A DNA stretch of 36,802 bases from an uncultured Gammaproteobacteria bacterium (GCA_913057215.1 CAJXNQ010000017.1:1-36802), one strand, 5' to 3'; counted from the first letter of the stretch, positions 26,893-36,628 are shown. The notes: a model not told the origin generated them from the sequence alone. Program-made: numbers and translations.

Positions 26893-27572
26893 TGGGGCGC
26901 TATCTGGCAGGGATCGCGTGTGTCATTGTCTTAAGTGGCTGCGCAATCCCTGTCAAGGCGCCTGAAGAAGTTCGAAATCTCGCAAAAAGTGACACGGCCT
27001 TTTTTGTCGAAGCGGCGCGCGAGGAGCTTGATGGCGGCTTGCGCGAGCTTTTGGTGAAGCTGTACAAGAGAAATCCGGTTCAATTGCCAGACGGCATGCA
27101 GGTTGCAACACGGGTTGAGCAGCTCAAAGCACCGCGACTCAATCTCCAGGAATTTGGGAATCCACAGCCCGATGCGCTGATTCGGTTGGCCTTTGATGAT
27201 CAATTTTCAGGGGACCGTGTCTATGCCTTTGTCGCGGGCCTTCAATCGATGGTCAATCATGCCTTCGATCATCGCCGCGAATTTTTACTCTTGGATGATT
27301 TGCCAACGGCCCAGTTTATCTACAATTCAGCGCGCAATGTCGAAACTGCAGCCTATCTCTTACGAACGCGCGTGACGGATACCGGACAGCCGGTAATTTA
27401 TGCAGACGGAATCAGTGGTGATGTGCTGAACGCCAGTTACTCTCAGTTGTTAGGCCAACTCATTGGTGTGCAGGATACACTGGCCATCACATTGGCCAAG
27501 AAAGATCAGCGCACACTGAACGCAGTCGCGCGTGGCGTCGCTTCGACGCTCTTTCTACCGGTTGGATTCTAA
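26892..27572 (+). CDS. Unrecognised outer- or inner-membrane lipoprotein
   Basis: A 226-residue protein I do not recognise. The N-terminus is a lipoprotein signal with lipobox LSGC (cysteine 17), followed by AIPVKAPEEV. The mature part is mixed alpha/beta without repeats or obvious catalytic motifs; clusters include VYAFVAGLQSMVNHAFDHRR, a region LLLDDLPTAQFIYNSARNVE, and a hydrophobic C-terminus LFLPVGF. No cysteine remains in the mature chain besides the lipidated one. It begins within the htpG stop (TGATG), so it is likely co-expressed with the chaperone. Its stop overlaps the stop of the convergent phosphatase gene by three bases. Real gene: likely; function: unknown. Confidence 0.75.
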   Translation: MGRYLAGIACVIVLSGCAIPVKAPEEVRNLAKSDTAFFVEAAREELDGGLRELLVKLYKRNPVQLPDGMQVATRVEQLKAPRLNLQEFGNPQPDALIRLAFDDQFSGDRVYAFVAGLQSMVNHAFDHRREFLLLDDLPTAQFIYNSARNVETAAYLLRTRVTDTGQPVIYADGISGDVLNASYSQLLGQLIGVQDTLAITLAKKDQRTLNAVARGVASTLFLPVGF

Positions 27573-28354
27573 AGCACGGGCACAGCTTGAATCTCAGGCC
27601 ACAACATCCGTGCTTCCTGATAAATGTCTGGGCCTGCGGCCATCGTGACCTGCGGTGTGGTGCGCCAATCTGGGGCATGAAGATAATCGCTGACAATCGC
27701 ACCTGCTTCATGTGCGATCAGTAAGCCTGCGACTGAATCCCAGGGTTTGAGGTGTTGATCGTAGAGAATATCCAAACGGCCCGATGCCAGATCACAAAGC
27801 ATCAGCGCAGCAGCGCCTGGCTGTCTTAGAATTGCGCCGCGACTCAAAGCCCCGGTAATACGTCCTGCGAGCGCCTCGGCTGTAAGCTGTGAGCTGTGGC
27901 AAATACCGACCAGACCGGTCGCAAATGAGCTCCGCCACTGTGGTTTGAGCGGCTGGCCATTGGCGAACGCGCCAGCACCGCGCTCGGCGGCGTACAGCAC
28001 ATCGTGAATCGGATCATAAATCCAACCACCAAGGACGCGCTCGTTTTCAACCAGCGCCAGCGTGGTACAAAAATAAGGGATCCCACGAGTGAAATTGGTC
28101 GTGCCATCGATGGGATCAATCACCCATTGCCGGGCACCGGGCGTAATCCCAGACTCTTCGCCGACAAAGCCATCATCGGGGAACGCGGTCTGTATGGTGG
28201 TGATGATGGCATGTTCGACGTCGCGGTCGGCTTGACTGACATAATCTTGTGGACCCTTGAGTTCAATCGTGAGCGCGTCACGTGCATGAAAGTACTCAAG
28301 CGCTTTTTGACCACCGTGGCGCACAGCGTGTGCAGCCAGCTCAGACGTATGCAT
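27569..28354 (-). CDS. Inositol-monophosphatase-family phosphatase (SuhB-like)
   Basis: A 261-residue Mg-dependent sugar phosphatase of the IMPase family. Metal and catalytic residues are E66-E67 (GFVGEESG), D80 and D83 (WVIDPIDGTTNFTRG) and D206 (HLKPWDSVAGLLIAHEAGA). SuhB is the nearest well-known relative and also acts in rRNA antitermination in E. coli, but CysQ-like and histidinol-phosphate phosphatases share these motifs, so the substrate is open. The start has AGGGG upstream. It diverges from dinG across 45 bases. Confidence 0.88.
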   Translation of the reverse strand: MHTSELAAHAVRHGGQKALEYFHARDALTIELKGPQDYVSQADRDVEHAIITTIQTAFPDDGFVGEESGITPGARQWVIDPIDGTTNFTRGIPYFCTTLALVENERVLGGWIYDPIHDVLYAAERGAGAFANGQPLKPQWRSSFATGLVGICHSSQLTAEALAGRITGALSRGAILRQPGAAALMLCDLASGRLDILYDQHLKPWDSVAGLLIAHEAGAIVSDYLHAPDWRTTPQVTMAAGPDIYQEARMLWPEIQAVPVL

Positions 28355-28399
28355 AAAATTCCCCTACACTAGAGTCCCACAGTAACAGAACCCAATCCC

Positions 28400-30514
28400 G
28401 TGAGTGTGTTAACCGACGCCACCAAGCAAAGTATTCAGGCTTTGTATCGAGACTTTTTGACGGCCAAGGGTTTGAAACCCCGTTTGGGCCAGAAGCAAAT
28501 GATCGCTGAGGTGGCCCGAATCCTCAACCGGATGGGCGATGAATCCAGTCCGCCGATTGGGCTCATTGAAGCGGAAACCGGGACCGGTAAGACCTTGGCC
28601 TATCTCATTGGCGCGCTGCCGGTTGCGCTTGAGTTTAAAAAACCATTGGTCATTGCCACGGCAACGGTGGCATTACAGTCGCAGATCGTTGAAAAAGACT
28701 TGCCTGCGCTTCTTGATGCAACAGATCTCATGCTGACCTGGGCGCTCGCCAAGGGTCGCAGGCGTTATCTGTGTCCTCTCAGACTTGAAACGGCTTTGGA
28801 AACCGTCACTGGAGCGGATGCGCTGTACCCAGATGAGTTAACGCTGGTCTTGGATGCCGATGAACGAACCTTTGTGGAGCATCTGAGTCGTGCTTGGATT
28901 GATGGTACATGGGCAGGTGACATGGACCAGATCCCTGAGAGTATCCCAGACACGGTACGCCAAGCCGTAACAACAGATCATCGTCGCTGCCAGGGTCGCC
29001 AATGCCGCAGTTTTTCAGTCTGCCCTTATTTTAATGCGCGGGAAACCTGGCTTGAGACCGACGTCTTGGTCATCAATCATGATCTCCTCATGTCAGATTT
29101 GAAACTCGGCGGCGGGGTGATCTTGCCACCGCTTGAAGAGATCGTGCTGGTCATTGACGAAGCACATCAGTTGGCCAGTACAGCGGCGGATCAATTCACA
29201 GATCAGATTCGGATTGCACAATGCCTTGGTGCGATAAAAACGCTCGAACGTGTTGTCAATGCCATTCAGACGCAGATTCCAGGAGATCATCGATTGAGCA
29301 GTGATCTGCGCGCGCTGCCGCCTGACTTGGATCGACTGGGTCACCTGATTGCGCAATGGGGCAGAGATACACTGTCTGCGCTTGCGCATGCGGATGCCTC
29401 GCGGTTTGGCTTTCAAAATGGAGGCTCACGGTATCGATTGGCAATCTCTGAGAGTTTTGCACCGGCAGATGCTGACAGCGTGCAGATCGACCCAGTGTTC
29501 GCAAAAATTCGCAAAATTCAAGATTGGTTGAAAAGCCTCACGACCGAGGGCGAGGGTGTCTTATCTGAGACCGATGCAGAAACACTCAACGAACAATTGG
29601 GGTTGGCGATGGGGCGATTGGATGCGCTGCCTCGCGTGATCATGGGAATGTCGGATGCCAGTTCAGAACAATCCAATGCCCGTTGGATTCGAGTCGGTCA
29701 AGACGTACGGTATGCCACACCCGACGACCCCACAGATCTCGAGTACTGGGTCAGTCCGATGACCCCAGCAGACGCACTGGCTGAGCAACTGTGGGGGCGC
29801 ATTGGGGGTTGTATTCTCACATCTGCGACCCTTGCAAATCGGGGTCAATTTGATGTGGTTGCGCGGGCGCTTGGCATTGCCGAGTATTCGAGTCTGTGCG
29901 TTGAGGGTGCGTTTCACTATGCGAGCCAAGGTCGATTGGTAATCCCTGATGAGGCAGGGGATCCGCGCGATGAGACAGCGCACGCCGGTCGTATCGCCAA
30001 TTACTTGGATCAACGGTGTGACTCCAAGGCTGGCATTTTGGTCTTATTTACCAGCTGGCGGTTACTGTTTCAGGTCGAGGAGTTACTCAGCCGAGAGACA
30101 CGTGACACCGTCCTAGTGCAAGGAAGCCAGTCACTCAGCACGCTCCTTGAAAACCATGAAAACAAGAGAGTGAATGGACAAACATCCATGTTATTCGGAT
30201 TGCAGTCCATGTCAGAAGGTTTGGACTTGCCGGGCGACTTAGCCAACGAGGTCGTCATTACGCGCTTGCCATTTCAACCGCCGGATGATCCGCGCGAGGC
30301 AACTCTCGCTGAATCTTTAAAACTGCATGGAAAGGACCCGTTTACTGAATTATCGCTGCCTCAGGCAACGATTCGGCTCCGGCAGGCAGTGGGCCGCCTC
30401 ATCCGTTCTGAACACGACCGGGGTCAAGTCACGGTGCTTGATCGCCGTTTGGTGAATACCCGTTGGGGTCGAACCCTGATACAAGAGTTACCAGCATTTC
30501 AAATGGAAGGATGA
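28400..30514 (+). CDS. dinG: ATP-dependent DNA helicase DinG
   Basis: A 704-residue XPD-like superfamily 2 helicase with 5'-3' polarity that unwinds R-loops, D-loops and G4 structures. Walker A is ETGTGKT (59-65). The [4Fe-4S] cluster uses C125, C197, C202 and C208 (CPLRLE, then CQGRQCRSFSVC). DEAH is at 253-256. Motifs V and VI are visible in FGLQSMSEGLDLPGD and QAVGRLIRSEHDRG. It starts with GTG at 28400. In E. coli dinG is part of the SOS response, but I saw no clear LexA box in the short gap to the divergent phosphatase gene. Confidence 0.95.
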   Translation: MSVLTDATKQSIQALYRDFLTAKGLKPRLGQKQMIAEVARILNRMGDESSPPIGLIEAETGTGKTLAYLIGALPVALEFKKPLVIATATVALQSQIVEKDLPALLDATDLMLTWALAKGRRRYLCPLRLETALETVTGADALYPDELTLVLDADERTFVEHLSRAWIDGTWAGDMDQIPESIPDTVRQAVTTDHRRCQGRQCRSFSVCPYFNARETWLETDVLVINHDLLMSDLKLGGGVILPPLEEIVLVIDEAHQLASTAADQFTDQIRIAQCLGAIKTLERVVNAIQTQIPGDHRLSSDLRALPPDLDRLGHLIAQWGRDTLSALAHADASRFGFQNGGSRYRLAISESFAPADADSVQIDPVFAKIRKIQDWLKSLTTEGEGVLSETDAETLNEQLGLAMGRLDALPRVIMGMSDASSEQSNARWIRVGQDVRYATPDDPTDLEYWVSPMTPADALAEQLWGRIGGCILTSATLANRGQFDVVARALGIAEYSSLCVEGAFHYASQGRLVIPDEAGDPRDETAHAGRIANYLDQRCDSKAGILVLFTSWRLLFQVEELLSRETRDTVLVQGSQSLSTLLENHENKRVNGQTSMLFGLQSMSEGLDLPGDLANEVVITRLPFQPPDDPREATLAESLKLHGKDPFTELSLPQATIRLRQAVGRLIRSEHDRGQVTVLDRRLVNTRWGRTLIQELPAFQMEG

Positions 30515-30518
30515 CCCT

Positions 30519-31697
30519 ATGACTCAAATTGCGATTGTGGCAGCGAAACGGACCGCTGTTGGAAGTTTTGGTGGCGGACTTGCCTCGGTCTCGGCTGATG
30601 CGCTTGGTGCCACTGTGATCCGTCAATTACTTGCAGATACTCAGGTTTCAGGCGAAGACATCAGTGAAGTAATCATGGGTCAAGTGCTAACCGCTGGCCA
30701 GGGACAAAACCCGGCGCGGAAGGCAACAATAGACGCCGGTCTTCCAAACACCTGTCCCGCCATGACCATCAACAAGGTCTGTGGATCGGGTTTAAAGGCA
30801 GTCGCGCTGGGCGTTCAGTCGATTCTACTCGGCGACGCTGAAATCGTCATCGCAGGTGGGCAGGAAAACATGAGCCAGTCGGGGCATGTGCTCCTTGGAT
30901 CCCGTGATGGGTTTCGGATGGGCAATGCGTCGCTCGTGGATACCATGCTCAAAGATGGCTTGACTGACACCTTTGGTGGCTACCACATGGGTGTGACGGC
31001 TGAAAACGTCGCAAAGAAATATCAGATTTCCCGTGAAGAGCAGGATGCGTTCGCAGCCGCCTCACAACAAAAAGCCTCCAAGGCGCGTGCTGAAGGCCGC
31101 TTCGCTGATGAGATTGTGCCTGTCATGGTGCCGCAGCGTAAAAAGGACCCCATCGCATTTGAAATCGATGAGTTCATTCGTGACGACGTGACCGCAGAAG
31201 CGCTTGGGAAATTGCGCCCGGCGTTTGATAAAGAAGGGACCGTCACAGCAGGGAACGCTTCAGGGATCAATGATGGGGCAGCTGCCGTGATGCTGATGCG
31301 TGTTGAAAAAGCAGACGCGCTCGGCCTGCCCATTCTCGCGCGTGTTAAAGCCTACGCATCGGCAGGTGTGGATCCGGAAATCATGGGCACAGGACCAATC
31401 CCGGCCACAGAGCGTTGTCTAGAGCGCGCGGGTTGGACGCATGAAGACTTGGATTTGATCGAGGCCAATGAAGCCTTCGCGGCACAGGCAATGGGTGTGA
31501 ATAAAGGATTGGGTTGGGATACCAGTAAGGTCAACGTCAATGGCGGTGCAATCGCAATTGGTCATCCAATCGGCGCCTCTGGCTGTCGCGTGTTTGTGAC
31601 GTTGCTGCACGAAATGCAAAAGCGCGATGCAAAAAAAGGCTTGGCGACCTTATGCATCGGCGGCGGTCAGGGCGTTGCATTGGCGGTCGAACGTTAA
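30519..31697 (+). CDS. Acetyl-CoA C-acetyltransferase (thiolase)
   Basis: A 392-residue biosynthetic-type thiolase that joins two acetyl-CoA to acetoacetyl-CoA, or splits it. The acyl-enzyme cysteine is C88 (NKVCGSGLKAV); the catalytic H349 (IAIGHPIGASGCR) and C379 (CIGGGQGVA) complete the active site. The length is that of AtoB/PhaA-type enzymes. No phaB, phaC or fatty-acid gene is adjacent, so the pathway is open. It starts four bases after dinG with AAGGA, so the two may be co-transcribed. Confidence 0.95.
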   Translation: MTQIAIVAAKRTAVGSFGGGLASVSADALGATVIRQLLADTQVSGEDISEVIMGQVLTAGQGQNPARKATIDAGLPNTCPAMTINKVCGSGLKAVALGVQSILLGDAEIVIAGGQENMSQSGHVLLGSRDGFRMGNASLVDTMLKDGLTDTFGGYHMGVTAENVAKKYQISREEQDAFAAASQQKASKARAEGRFADEIVPVMVPQRKKDPIAFEIDEFIRDDVTAEALGKLRPAFDKEGTVTAGNASGINDGAAAVMLMRVEKADALGLPILARVKAYASAGVDPEIMGTGPIPATERCLERAGWTHEDLDLIEANEAFAAQAMGVNKGLGWDTSKVNVNGGAIAIGHPIGASGCRVFVTLLHEMQKRDAKKGLATLCIGGGQGVALAVER

Positions 31698-31708
31698 TTA
31701 GCGGCGCA

Positions 31709-31761
31709 CATGATCCCTCGTGTACACTCTCGCTTTCGATTAAGCGCTGCGAGGGATCATG
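31709..31761 (+). promoter_or_regulatory. 12-bp inverted repeat covering the rhlB ribosome-binding site and start
   Basis: CATGATCCCTCG (31709-31720) is the exact reverse complement of CGAGGGATCATG (31750-31761). The right arm contains the ribosome-binding site (GAGGG) and the complete ATG of rhlB. Inside the 29-base spacer a smaller stem CGCTT/AAGCG (31731-31735 with 31742-31746) can form. No T run follows, so it is not a terminator for the thiolase gene. Confidence 0.75.
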
Positions 31762-32997
31762 ACTGCATCGAACACCGACACCAACTGGACCATTGAATCG
31801 TTTGACGTGCCACCCGAAGAGGGAAAGGCACGGTTTCATGACTTTGATCTTCCCAAAGCCTTGATGCACGCGATTGAAGATCTTGGGTTTCGGTATGCCA
31901 GTCCAATCCAAGCGGAATCCTTGCCCATCGTGCTCGATGGCGAGGATATCGTTGCCAAAGCGCAAACAGGCACGGGTAAAACTGCTGCGTTTTTAATCGC
32001 CATGATTGATACCTTCTTGAGAGAACCGCTCGATGGGAAGCGACGGACGGGTACGCCACGTGCTTTGATTTTGGCTCCCACACGAGAATTGGTGGTACAG
32101 ATCGCCTCGGATGCTGAAAATCTTTGCAAATACACGCGCTTATCGGTTGTTTCGATTGTCGGTGGCATGGATTATCAGAAACAGCGCGACGATCTGCGGC
32201 AAGCGCCCTGCGACATCATGGTGGCGACTCCTGGGCGGTTGATCGACTTTCTCGGTCAAAACGAGATCAATCTCCGAAAAATTGAGGTTTTGGTTCTCGA
32301 TGAAGCTGATCGGATGTTAGATATGGGGTTTATGCCAGATGTCCGGCGGATCGTTCGGGCCTGTCCGCGCAAAGAGTTGCGTCAAACGCTTCTGTTCTCT
32401 GCCACTTTCACACCACAGATCATCGAGCTCTCCGAGCGATGGACGTTTGAACCGACGCGGATTGAGATCGAACCCGACAACGTTGCCACAGACACAGTTG
32501 AACAATTGGTCTACATCACAACGACCGAGTCTAAATACAGTTTATTGAAAAATCTCATCCTCACGCGTGACTTGAATAAGCTGATGGTGTTCGCAAATCG
32601 ACGTGACTTGTGTCGCAACCTGGTCGATAAACTCACCGCAGATGGCATCGATGCAGCTCTCCTCAGTGGCGAAGTGCCACAGCGCAAACGGATTCAGACC
32701 TTGGATCGGTTCAAAGAGGGTAAGACACGTGTCTTGGTAGCCACGGACGTCGCCGGACGTGGCATTCATATTGATGGCGTGGGACATGTGATCAATTACA
32801 CCCTGCCTGAGGATCCAGAGGATTATGTCCATCGGATTGGCCGCACCGGACGGGCAGGGACAGAGGGCACATCGATCAGTTTTGCCTGTGAAGATGATTC
32901 CTTTATGCTGCCCGACATTGAAGCGTTTATCGGACGCTCACTGCCTTGCCAACAGGCCCCTGAATCATTAATTGCCGAGACCAATGACGGCTCGTGA
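31759..32997 (+). CDS. rhlB: DEAD-box ATP-dependent RNA helicase, RhlB-like
   Basis: A 412-residue DEAD-box helicase. An [20 protein letters not shown]-motif region is followed by Walker A AQTGTGKT (68-75), [22 protein letters not shown] (181-184), SAT near 216, [15 protein letters not shown] and [10 protein letters not shown] near 360. The spacing and flanking residues resemble RhlB, which works with RNase E in the degradosome; a different DEAD-box family member cannot be excluded. It lacks a long basic C-terminal tail. The start lies in a strong inverted repeat that may control translation. selO overlaps its last 14 bases. Confidence 0.9.
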   Translation: MTASNTDTNWTIESFDVPPEEGKARFHDFDLPKALMHAIEDLGFRYASPIQAESLPIVLDGEDIVAKAQTGTGKTAAFLIAMIDTFLREPLDGKRRTGTPRALILAPTRELVVQIASDAENLCKYTRLSVVSIVGGMDYQKQRDDLRQAPCDIMVATPGRLIDFLGQNEINLRKIEVLVLDEADRMLDMGFMPDVRRIVRACPRKELRQTLLFSATFTPQIIELSERWTFEPTRIEIEPDNVATDTVEQLVYITTTESKYSLLKNLILTRDLNKLMVFANRRDLCRNLVDKLTADGIDAALLSGEVPQRKRIQTLDRFKEGKTRVLVATDVAGRGIHIDGVGHVINYTLPEDPEDYVHRIGRTGRAGTEGTSISFACEDDSFMLPDIEAFIGRSLPCQQAPESLIAETNDGS

Positions 32998-34411
32998 TGC
33001 AGTGTCATGGTCGGCTCCCTATCGGGCGCTGCCTGAAGACATATTTTGGAGTCCGGTCAGTCCAGAACCACTCACGGGCGCGTATTGGGTTGATAAAAAT
33101 GAGTCGCTCATCGAAGCGCTGCAACTCGAACCCTGGCTGTCTGATGATCTCATTGATGCGTACGCAGGCAGTACACCTTTAGCTGAGTGGTCGCCGCTTG
33201 CTCAGGTCTATTCGGGCCATCAGTTTGGTCAATGGGCCGGGCAACTCGGCGACGGCCGCGGTCTCTATCTCGGTGTCAGCCAATCTGGTGAACATGCCTT
33301 TGAGTGGCATTTAAAAGGGGCGGGCCAAACTCCGTATTCACGCTTTGGCGATGGCCGTGCAGTGCTCCGGAGTTCGATTCGAGAATACCTCGGCAGTGAG
33401 TACCTGGCTGCACTTGGAGTGCCAACCACGCGTGGGCTTTGTCTGGTTGGCAGTCAAACTCCCGTGCGACGTGAGACCATGGAAACAGGGGCGACACTTG
33501 TCCGCCTCTGTCAAAGCCATCTTCGAATTGGTCATTTTGAGCACTTTTATCACCGGCAAGAGCCTGACCATCTGCGAACGATGATTGAGTTTGCGATCGC
33601 GCAGCTCGATCCAGACCTGTCTGACGTTGCCGACCGGGATGCCTTATTTTTTGAACGTGTACTGAATCGATCCGCCCGCTTGGTCGCGGAATGGATGGCG
33701 ATTGGGTTCGTGCACGGGGTCATGAATACAGACAATACCGCCTTGTCGGGTGAAACATTGGATTACGGACCCTACGGGTTTTTAACGCATTACAATCCAG
33801 ATTTTGTGATCAATCACACGGATCAGACCGGCCGTTATGCGTATGGGCAGCAACCACGCGTGATGCAATGGAACCTCGCATGTCTCGCAGAGACGCTTGT
33901 TGGTTCAGTGTCTGTTGAGACCTTGCAGGGATTGCTAAAGGAATTCCCGGCACGTTACATGCAGGCCTATCAACATTCGATGGCGCGCCGGTTTGCATTT
34001 GCTGAAGATAATCCAGCACTGGCTGAACTGCTGAAGTTGCAGCAAACTGCGTTTGCAAAGCCGGGAACCTACTATCCCGAATCCTTTGCCTTAATCTCTG
34101 GATTTGAAGGGACCTATTTATCTCATGCGGCGGTTGATCGTGATGTGCTCGAGCAAGCGAAACGTCTGTGGGAGCGTGAACATGAGCCAGGATTACGTGG
34201 GATTCAAAACCAAATCACGCCGACGTGGATGCTCAGTCATTGGATGTTGGATCGCGTCATTCAGAGCGCCGAAGACGGTGACTGCGCTCCAATACGACGA
34301 TTACGCCAGGGCATGCATCAGGGTGTATCCCAACAATTACCTGAGGCTGTGCGACTCAACAGTCAACCACCGCCTGCCGATGGCGGGTTTCATTTAAGTT
34401 GCAGTTCATAG
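32984..34411 (+). CDS. selO: Protein adenylyltransferase SelO (YdiU)
   Basis: A 475-residue pseudokinase-fold enzyme that transfers AMP to protein hydroxyls and is linked to redox stress in E. coli. Conserved blocks are [50 protein letters not shown], and [26 protein letters not shown], which holds the metal-binding Asn/Asp. The C-terminus ends LSCSS, with cysteine at the place of the selenocysteine found in eukaryotic SelO. The ATG at 32984 is inside the rhlB end; the ribosome-binding site is weak (GAGA), suggesting coupling to rhlB. Confidence 0.95.
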   Translation: MTARDAVSWSAPYRALPEDIFWSPVSPEPLTGAYWVDKNESLIEALQLEPWLSDDLIDAYAGSTPLAEWSPLAQVYSGHQFGQWAGQLGDGRGLYLGVSQSGEHAFEWHLKGAGQTPYSRFGDGRAVLRSSIREYLGSEYLAALGVPTTRGLCLVGSQTPVRRETMETGATLVRLCQSHLRIGHFEHFYHRQEPDHLRTMIEFAIAQLDPDLSDVADRDALFFERVLNRSARLVAEWMAIGFVHGVMNTDNTALSGETLDYGPYGFLTHYNPDFVINHTDQTGRYAYGQQPRVMQWNLACLAETLVGSVSVETLQGLLKEFPARYMQAYQHSMARRFAFAEDNPALAELLKLQQTAFAKPGTYYPESFALISGFEGTYLSHAAVDRDVLEQAKRLWEREHEPGLRGIQNQITPTWMLSHWMLDRVIQSAEDGDCAPIRRLRQGMHQGVSQQLPEAVRLNSQPPPADGGFHLSCSS

Positions 34412-34419
34412 GATCTCGC

Positions 34420-35442
34420 ATGCGTGTTGCTGTATTAGGTGCTGGAAGTTTTGGAACCGTGTTGGCGGATATTGCCGCACACAATGGATGTGATGTCCGT
34501 ATTTACGCCCGTCGTCCCGAATTGTGTTATGCGATCAACCAATTTCATCAAAACCCGCAATACCATCCCGATCTTGAGTTGCATTCAGACATTCAGGCCT
34601 TTGATCGAATACAAGAGACCGTGGCCGATGCAGATCTTATCTTGCTCTCAGTCCCCTCGAAGGCGATGCAAGCGGTCTGCGAGGAGTTGTCGAGTGCGAT
34701 TGACTCGCACGTCGCACTTCTGTCGACGACCAAGGGGCTTCAGGCGGACGGATTTAAATTGATGAGTCAGGTCATTGAAACCCATTGTCCACACAATCCA
34801 ATCGGGGTGTTATCCGGCCCAAATCTGGCGCATGAGATCGCCAAGAGACATCTCACGGCTTCAGTGGTTGCATCCAAGGAACCCGCTGTCAGAGAGCTTG
34901 CGCGGAATGCATTTGCAACCAAGTACTTTCGGCTATATAGCTCAGAGGACCTGATCAGCGTTGAGCTCGGCGGTGCGCTGAAGAACATTTACGCCATCGC
35001 GGCAGGCCTCGCCGATGGACTGGGGGTCGGTGAGAACACCAAAGCACTGTTGATTACCCGTGCCCTGGCAGAAATGTCTCGACTGTCTTCGCAAATGGGT
35101 GGCAACCCATTGAGTTTTTTGGGTTTGGCAGGGGTTGGGGATTTGTTTGTGACCAGTGTTTCACCATTGTCACGTAATTTTCGTGTTGGCCGTGCGCTTG
35201 CAGATGGTTTGGACTTAGAGGAGGCGCAATCTCGTCTTGGACAAGTTGCCGAAGGCGTGAATACGCTGCAACTCGTTCATCAACAGTGCGTGGAGGCCGG
35301 TATTGCCATGCCGATCCTCGATGCGCTCTACCAGGTCATTTTCGGTGGTCGCCCGGTACGACAGACCGCACTGCAGATGATGCAGGCGGCTCATACCTCG
35401 GATGTCGAGTTCCTCATGCCAGACAAACAGCCTGCGCCTTAG
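34420..35442 (+). CDS. gpsA: Glycerol-3-phosphate dehydrogenase [NAD(P)+]
   Basis: A 340-residue cytoplasmic enzyme that makes sn-glycerol 3-phosphate for phospholipids. The N-terminal NAD(P)-binding motif is VLGAGSFGTVLA. LSTTKGLQ and VLSGPNLAHEIAKRHLT are conserved, the catalytic lysine is in ELGGALKNIYAIAAGL, and substrate-binding NFRVGRAL and LGQVAEGVNT follow. The ATG at 34420 is preferred over 34399 because AGGA overlaps the selO stop at the right distance. It converges with the DAHP synthase gene, leaving three bases between stops. Confidence 0.96.
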   Translation: MRVAVLGAGSFGTVLADIAAHNGCDVRIYARRPELCYAINQFHQNPQYHPDLELHSDIQAFDRIQETVADADLILLSVPSKAMQAVCEELSSAIDSHVALLSTTKGLQADGFKLMSQVIETHCPHNPIGVLSGPNLAHEIAKRHLTASVVASKEPAVRELARNAFATKYFRLYSSEDLISVELGGALKNIYAIAAGLADGLGVGENTKALLITRALAEMSRLSSQMGGNPLSFLGLAGVGDLFVTSVSPLSRNFRVGRALADGLDLEEAQSRLGQVAEGVNTLQLVHQQCVEAGIAMPILDALYQVIFGGRPVRQTALQMMQAAHTSDVEFLMPDKQPAP

Positions 35443-35445
35443 GCA

Positions 35446-36510
35446 TTAACTGCGGCGTGACTGCAGGTGCCCCTTGAGTGTTTCTGCCATCTTGATCAAT
35501 GATTTTTCGGTGGTTTCCCAGTTAATACAGGCATCGGTGATCGATACACCGTATTTAAGATCAGCCAAAGACTCCGGAATGCTTTGATTACCTTCATTGA
35601 TGTTTGATTCGAGCATTACGCCACAGATGGACTGGTTGCCGTCTTTGATCTGATGCGCAATATCATCGAGCACTAACGGCTGCACATTGTGATCTTTGTT
35701 GGAATTGGCATGCGAGCAATCCACCACGATATTTTTAGAAAGCCCCGCTTTATCAAGCGCTTGCTCACACAATGCAATGCTCACTGAATCATAGTTTGGC
35801 TTGCCTCCGCCACCGCGAAGTACAACATGGCCGTATTGGTTTCCTTTGGTCTTCGTAATTGCAACCTGTCCATCTGGATTGATTCCCAAAAACGCATGGC
35901 CGTGAGTTACAGACTTCATGGCATTGACGGCAACATCTAACGAGCCATCGGTTCCGTTTTTAAAGCCAACGGGCGAGGACAGGCCAGAGCTCATTTCGCG
36001 GTGGGTCTGCGATTCAGTTGTCCGTGCGCCAATCGCGGTCCATGTAATGGTGTCCTGTAAATACTGCGGTGAGATTGGGTCCAGCGCTTCTGTTGCCAGT
36101 GGTAAGCCCATGGCCGTCAAGTCAATTAACAACTGACGGGCGGTGCGAAGGCCGGTTTCAATATCAAAGCTGCCATTGAGGTGCGGGTCGTTAATCAAAC
36201 CTTTCCAACCAACGGTCGTCCGCGGCTTTTCAAAATACACACGCATGATGACGAATATTTCGTCACGCACCGTATCAGCCAGTTGCTTTAACCGCTTGGC
36301 ATAGTCAAGTGCAAGCGCGGTGTCATGGATCGAACAGGGGCCAACCACCATGAATAAACGCTTGTCCGTACCGTCTAGAATATTTTTGACGGTTTGACGT
36401 GATTCAGTGATGAATTGTCGCGCGTCTTCTGGGAGCGGGAGCTCGGCTTTAAGAGCCGAGGGGGAGATGACGACTTGGTAATCCTCGATGTTCAAATCTG
36501 AAAGGCGCAT
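35446..36510 (-). CDS. 3-deoxy-7-phosphoheptulonate synthase (class I DAHP synthase)
   Basis: A 354-residue enzyme of the E. coli AroF/AroG/AroH type that starts the shikimate pathway from phosphoenolpyruvate and erythrose 4-phosphate. Signatures are VVGPCSIHDTALALDYA, RVYFEKPRTTVGWKG, GLPLATEALDP, GARTTESQTHREMSSGLSSPVGFKNGTDG and VDCSHANSNKDH. Start choice is uncertain: ATGs at 36528, 36522 and 36510 are in frame. The predicted promoter would start the transcript near 36537, and 36510 gives the family's usual length, so I favour it. Which of Phe, Tyr or Trp inhibits it cannot be read here. Confidence 0.94.
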   Translation of the reverse strand: MRLSDLNIEDYQVVISPSALKAELPLPEDARQFITESRQTVKNILDGTDKRLFMVVGPCSIHDTALALDYAKRLKQLADTVRDEIFVIMRVYFEKPRTTVGWKGLINDPHLNGSFDIETGLRTARQLLIDLTAMGLPLATEALDPISPQYLQDTITWTAIGARTTESQTHREMSSGLSSPVGFKNGTDGSLDVAVNAMKSVTHGHAFLGINPDGQVAITKTKGNQYGHVVLRGGGGKPNYDSVSIALCEQALDKAGLSKNIVVDCSHANSNKDHNVQPLVLDDIAHQIKDGNQSICGVMLESNINEGNQSIPESLADLKYGVSITDACINWETTEKSLIKMAETLKGHLQSRRS

Positions 36511-36543
36511 AGTGCTCAACATGGTCATGAATGAAGGGCGTCT

Positions 36544-36571
36544 ATTGTAGAGTCCGTGGCGGCTTTCGCAA
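36544..36571 (-). promoter_or_regulatory. DAHP synthase sigma-70-like promoter
   Basis: On the minus strand TTGCGA (36571-36566) is spaced 16 bp from TACAAT (36549-36544). Transcription would begin near 36537. Confidence 0.7.
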
Positions 36572-36580
36572 GAAAATCTG

Positions 36581-36608
36581 TTGACACATATTCTGGAGAC
36601 AGTATTAT
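36581..36608 (+). promoter_or_regulatory. tRNA operon promoter with GC-rich discriminator
   Basis: A perfect TTGACA (36581-36586) is spaced 16 bp from TATTAT (36603-36608). The bases after the -10 box (GCGCCCCC) form a GC-rich discriminator of the kind seen at stringently controlled stable-RNA promoters. Confidence 0.82.
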
Positions 36609-36628
36609 GCGCCCCCATCGTGCATTCG

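Noticed and set aside
28355-28399. LexA (SOS) box before dinG
   Set aside because: No CTGT-N8-ACAG site is present in the gap. ACAG and CTGT-like pieces occur but not in the right order or spacing.
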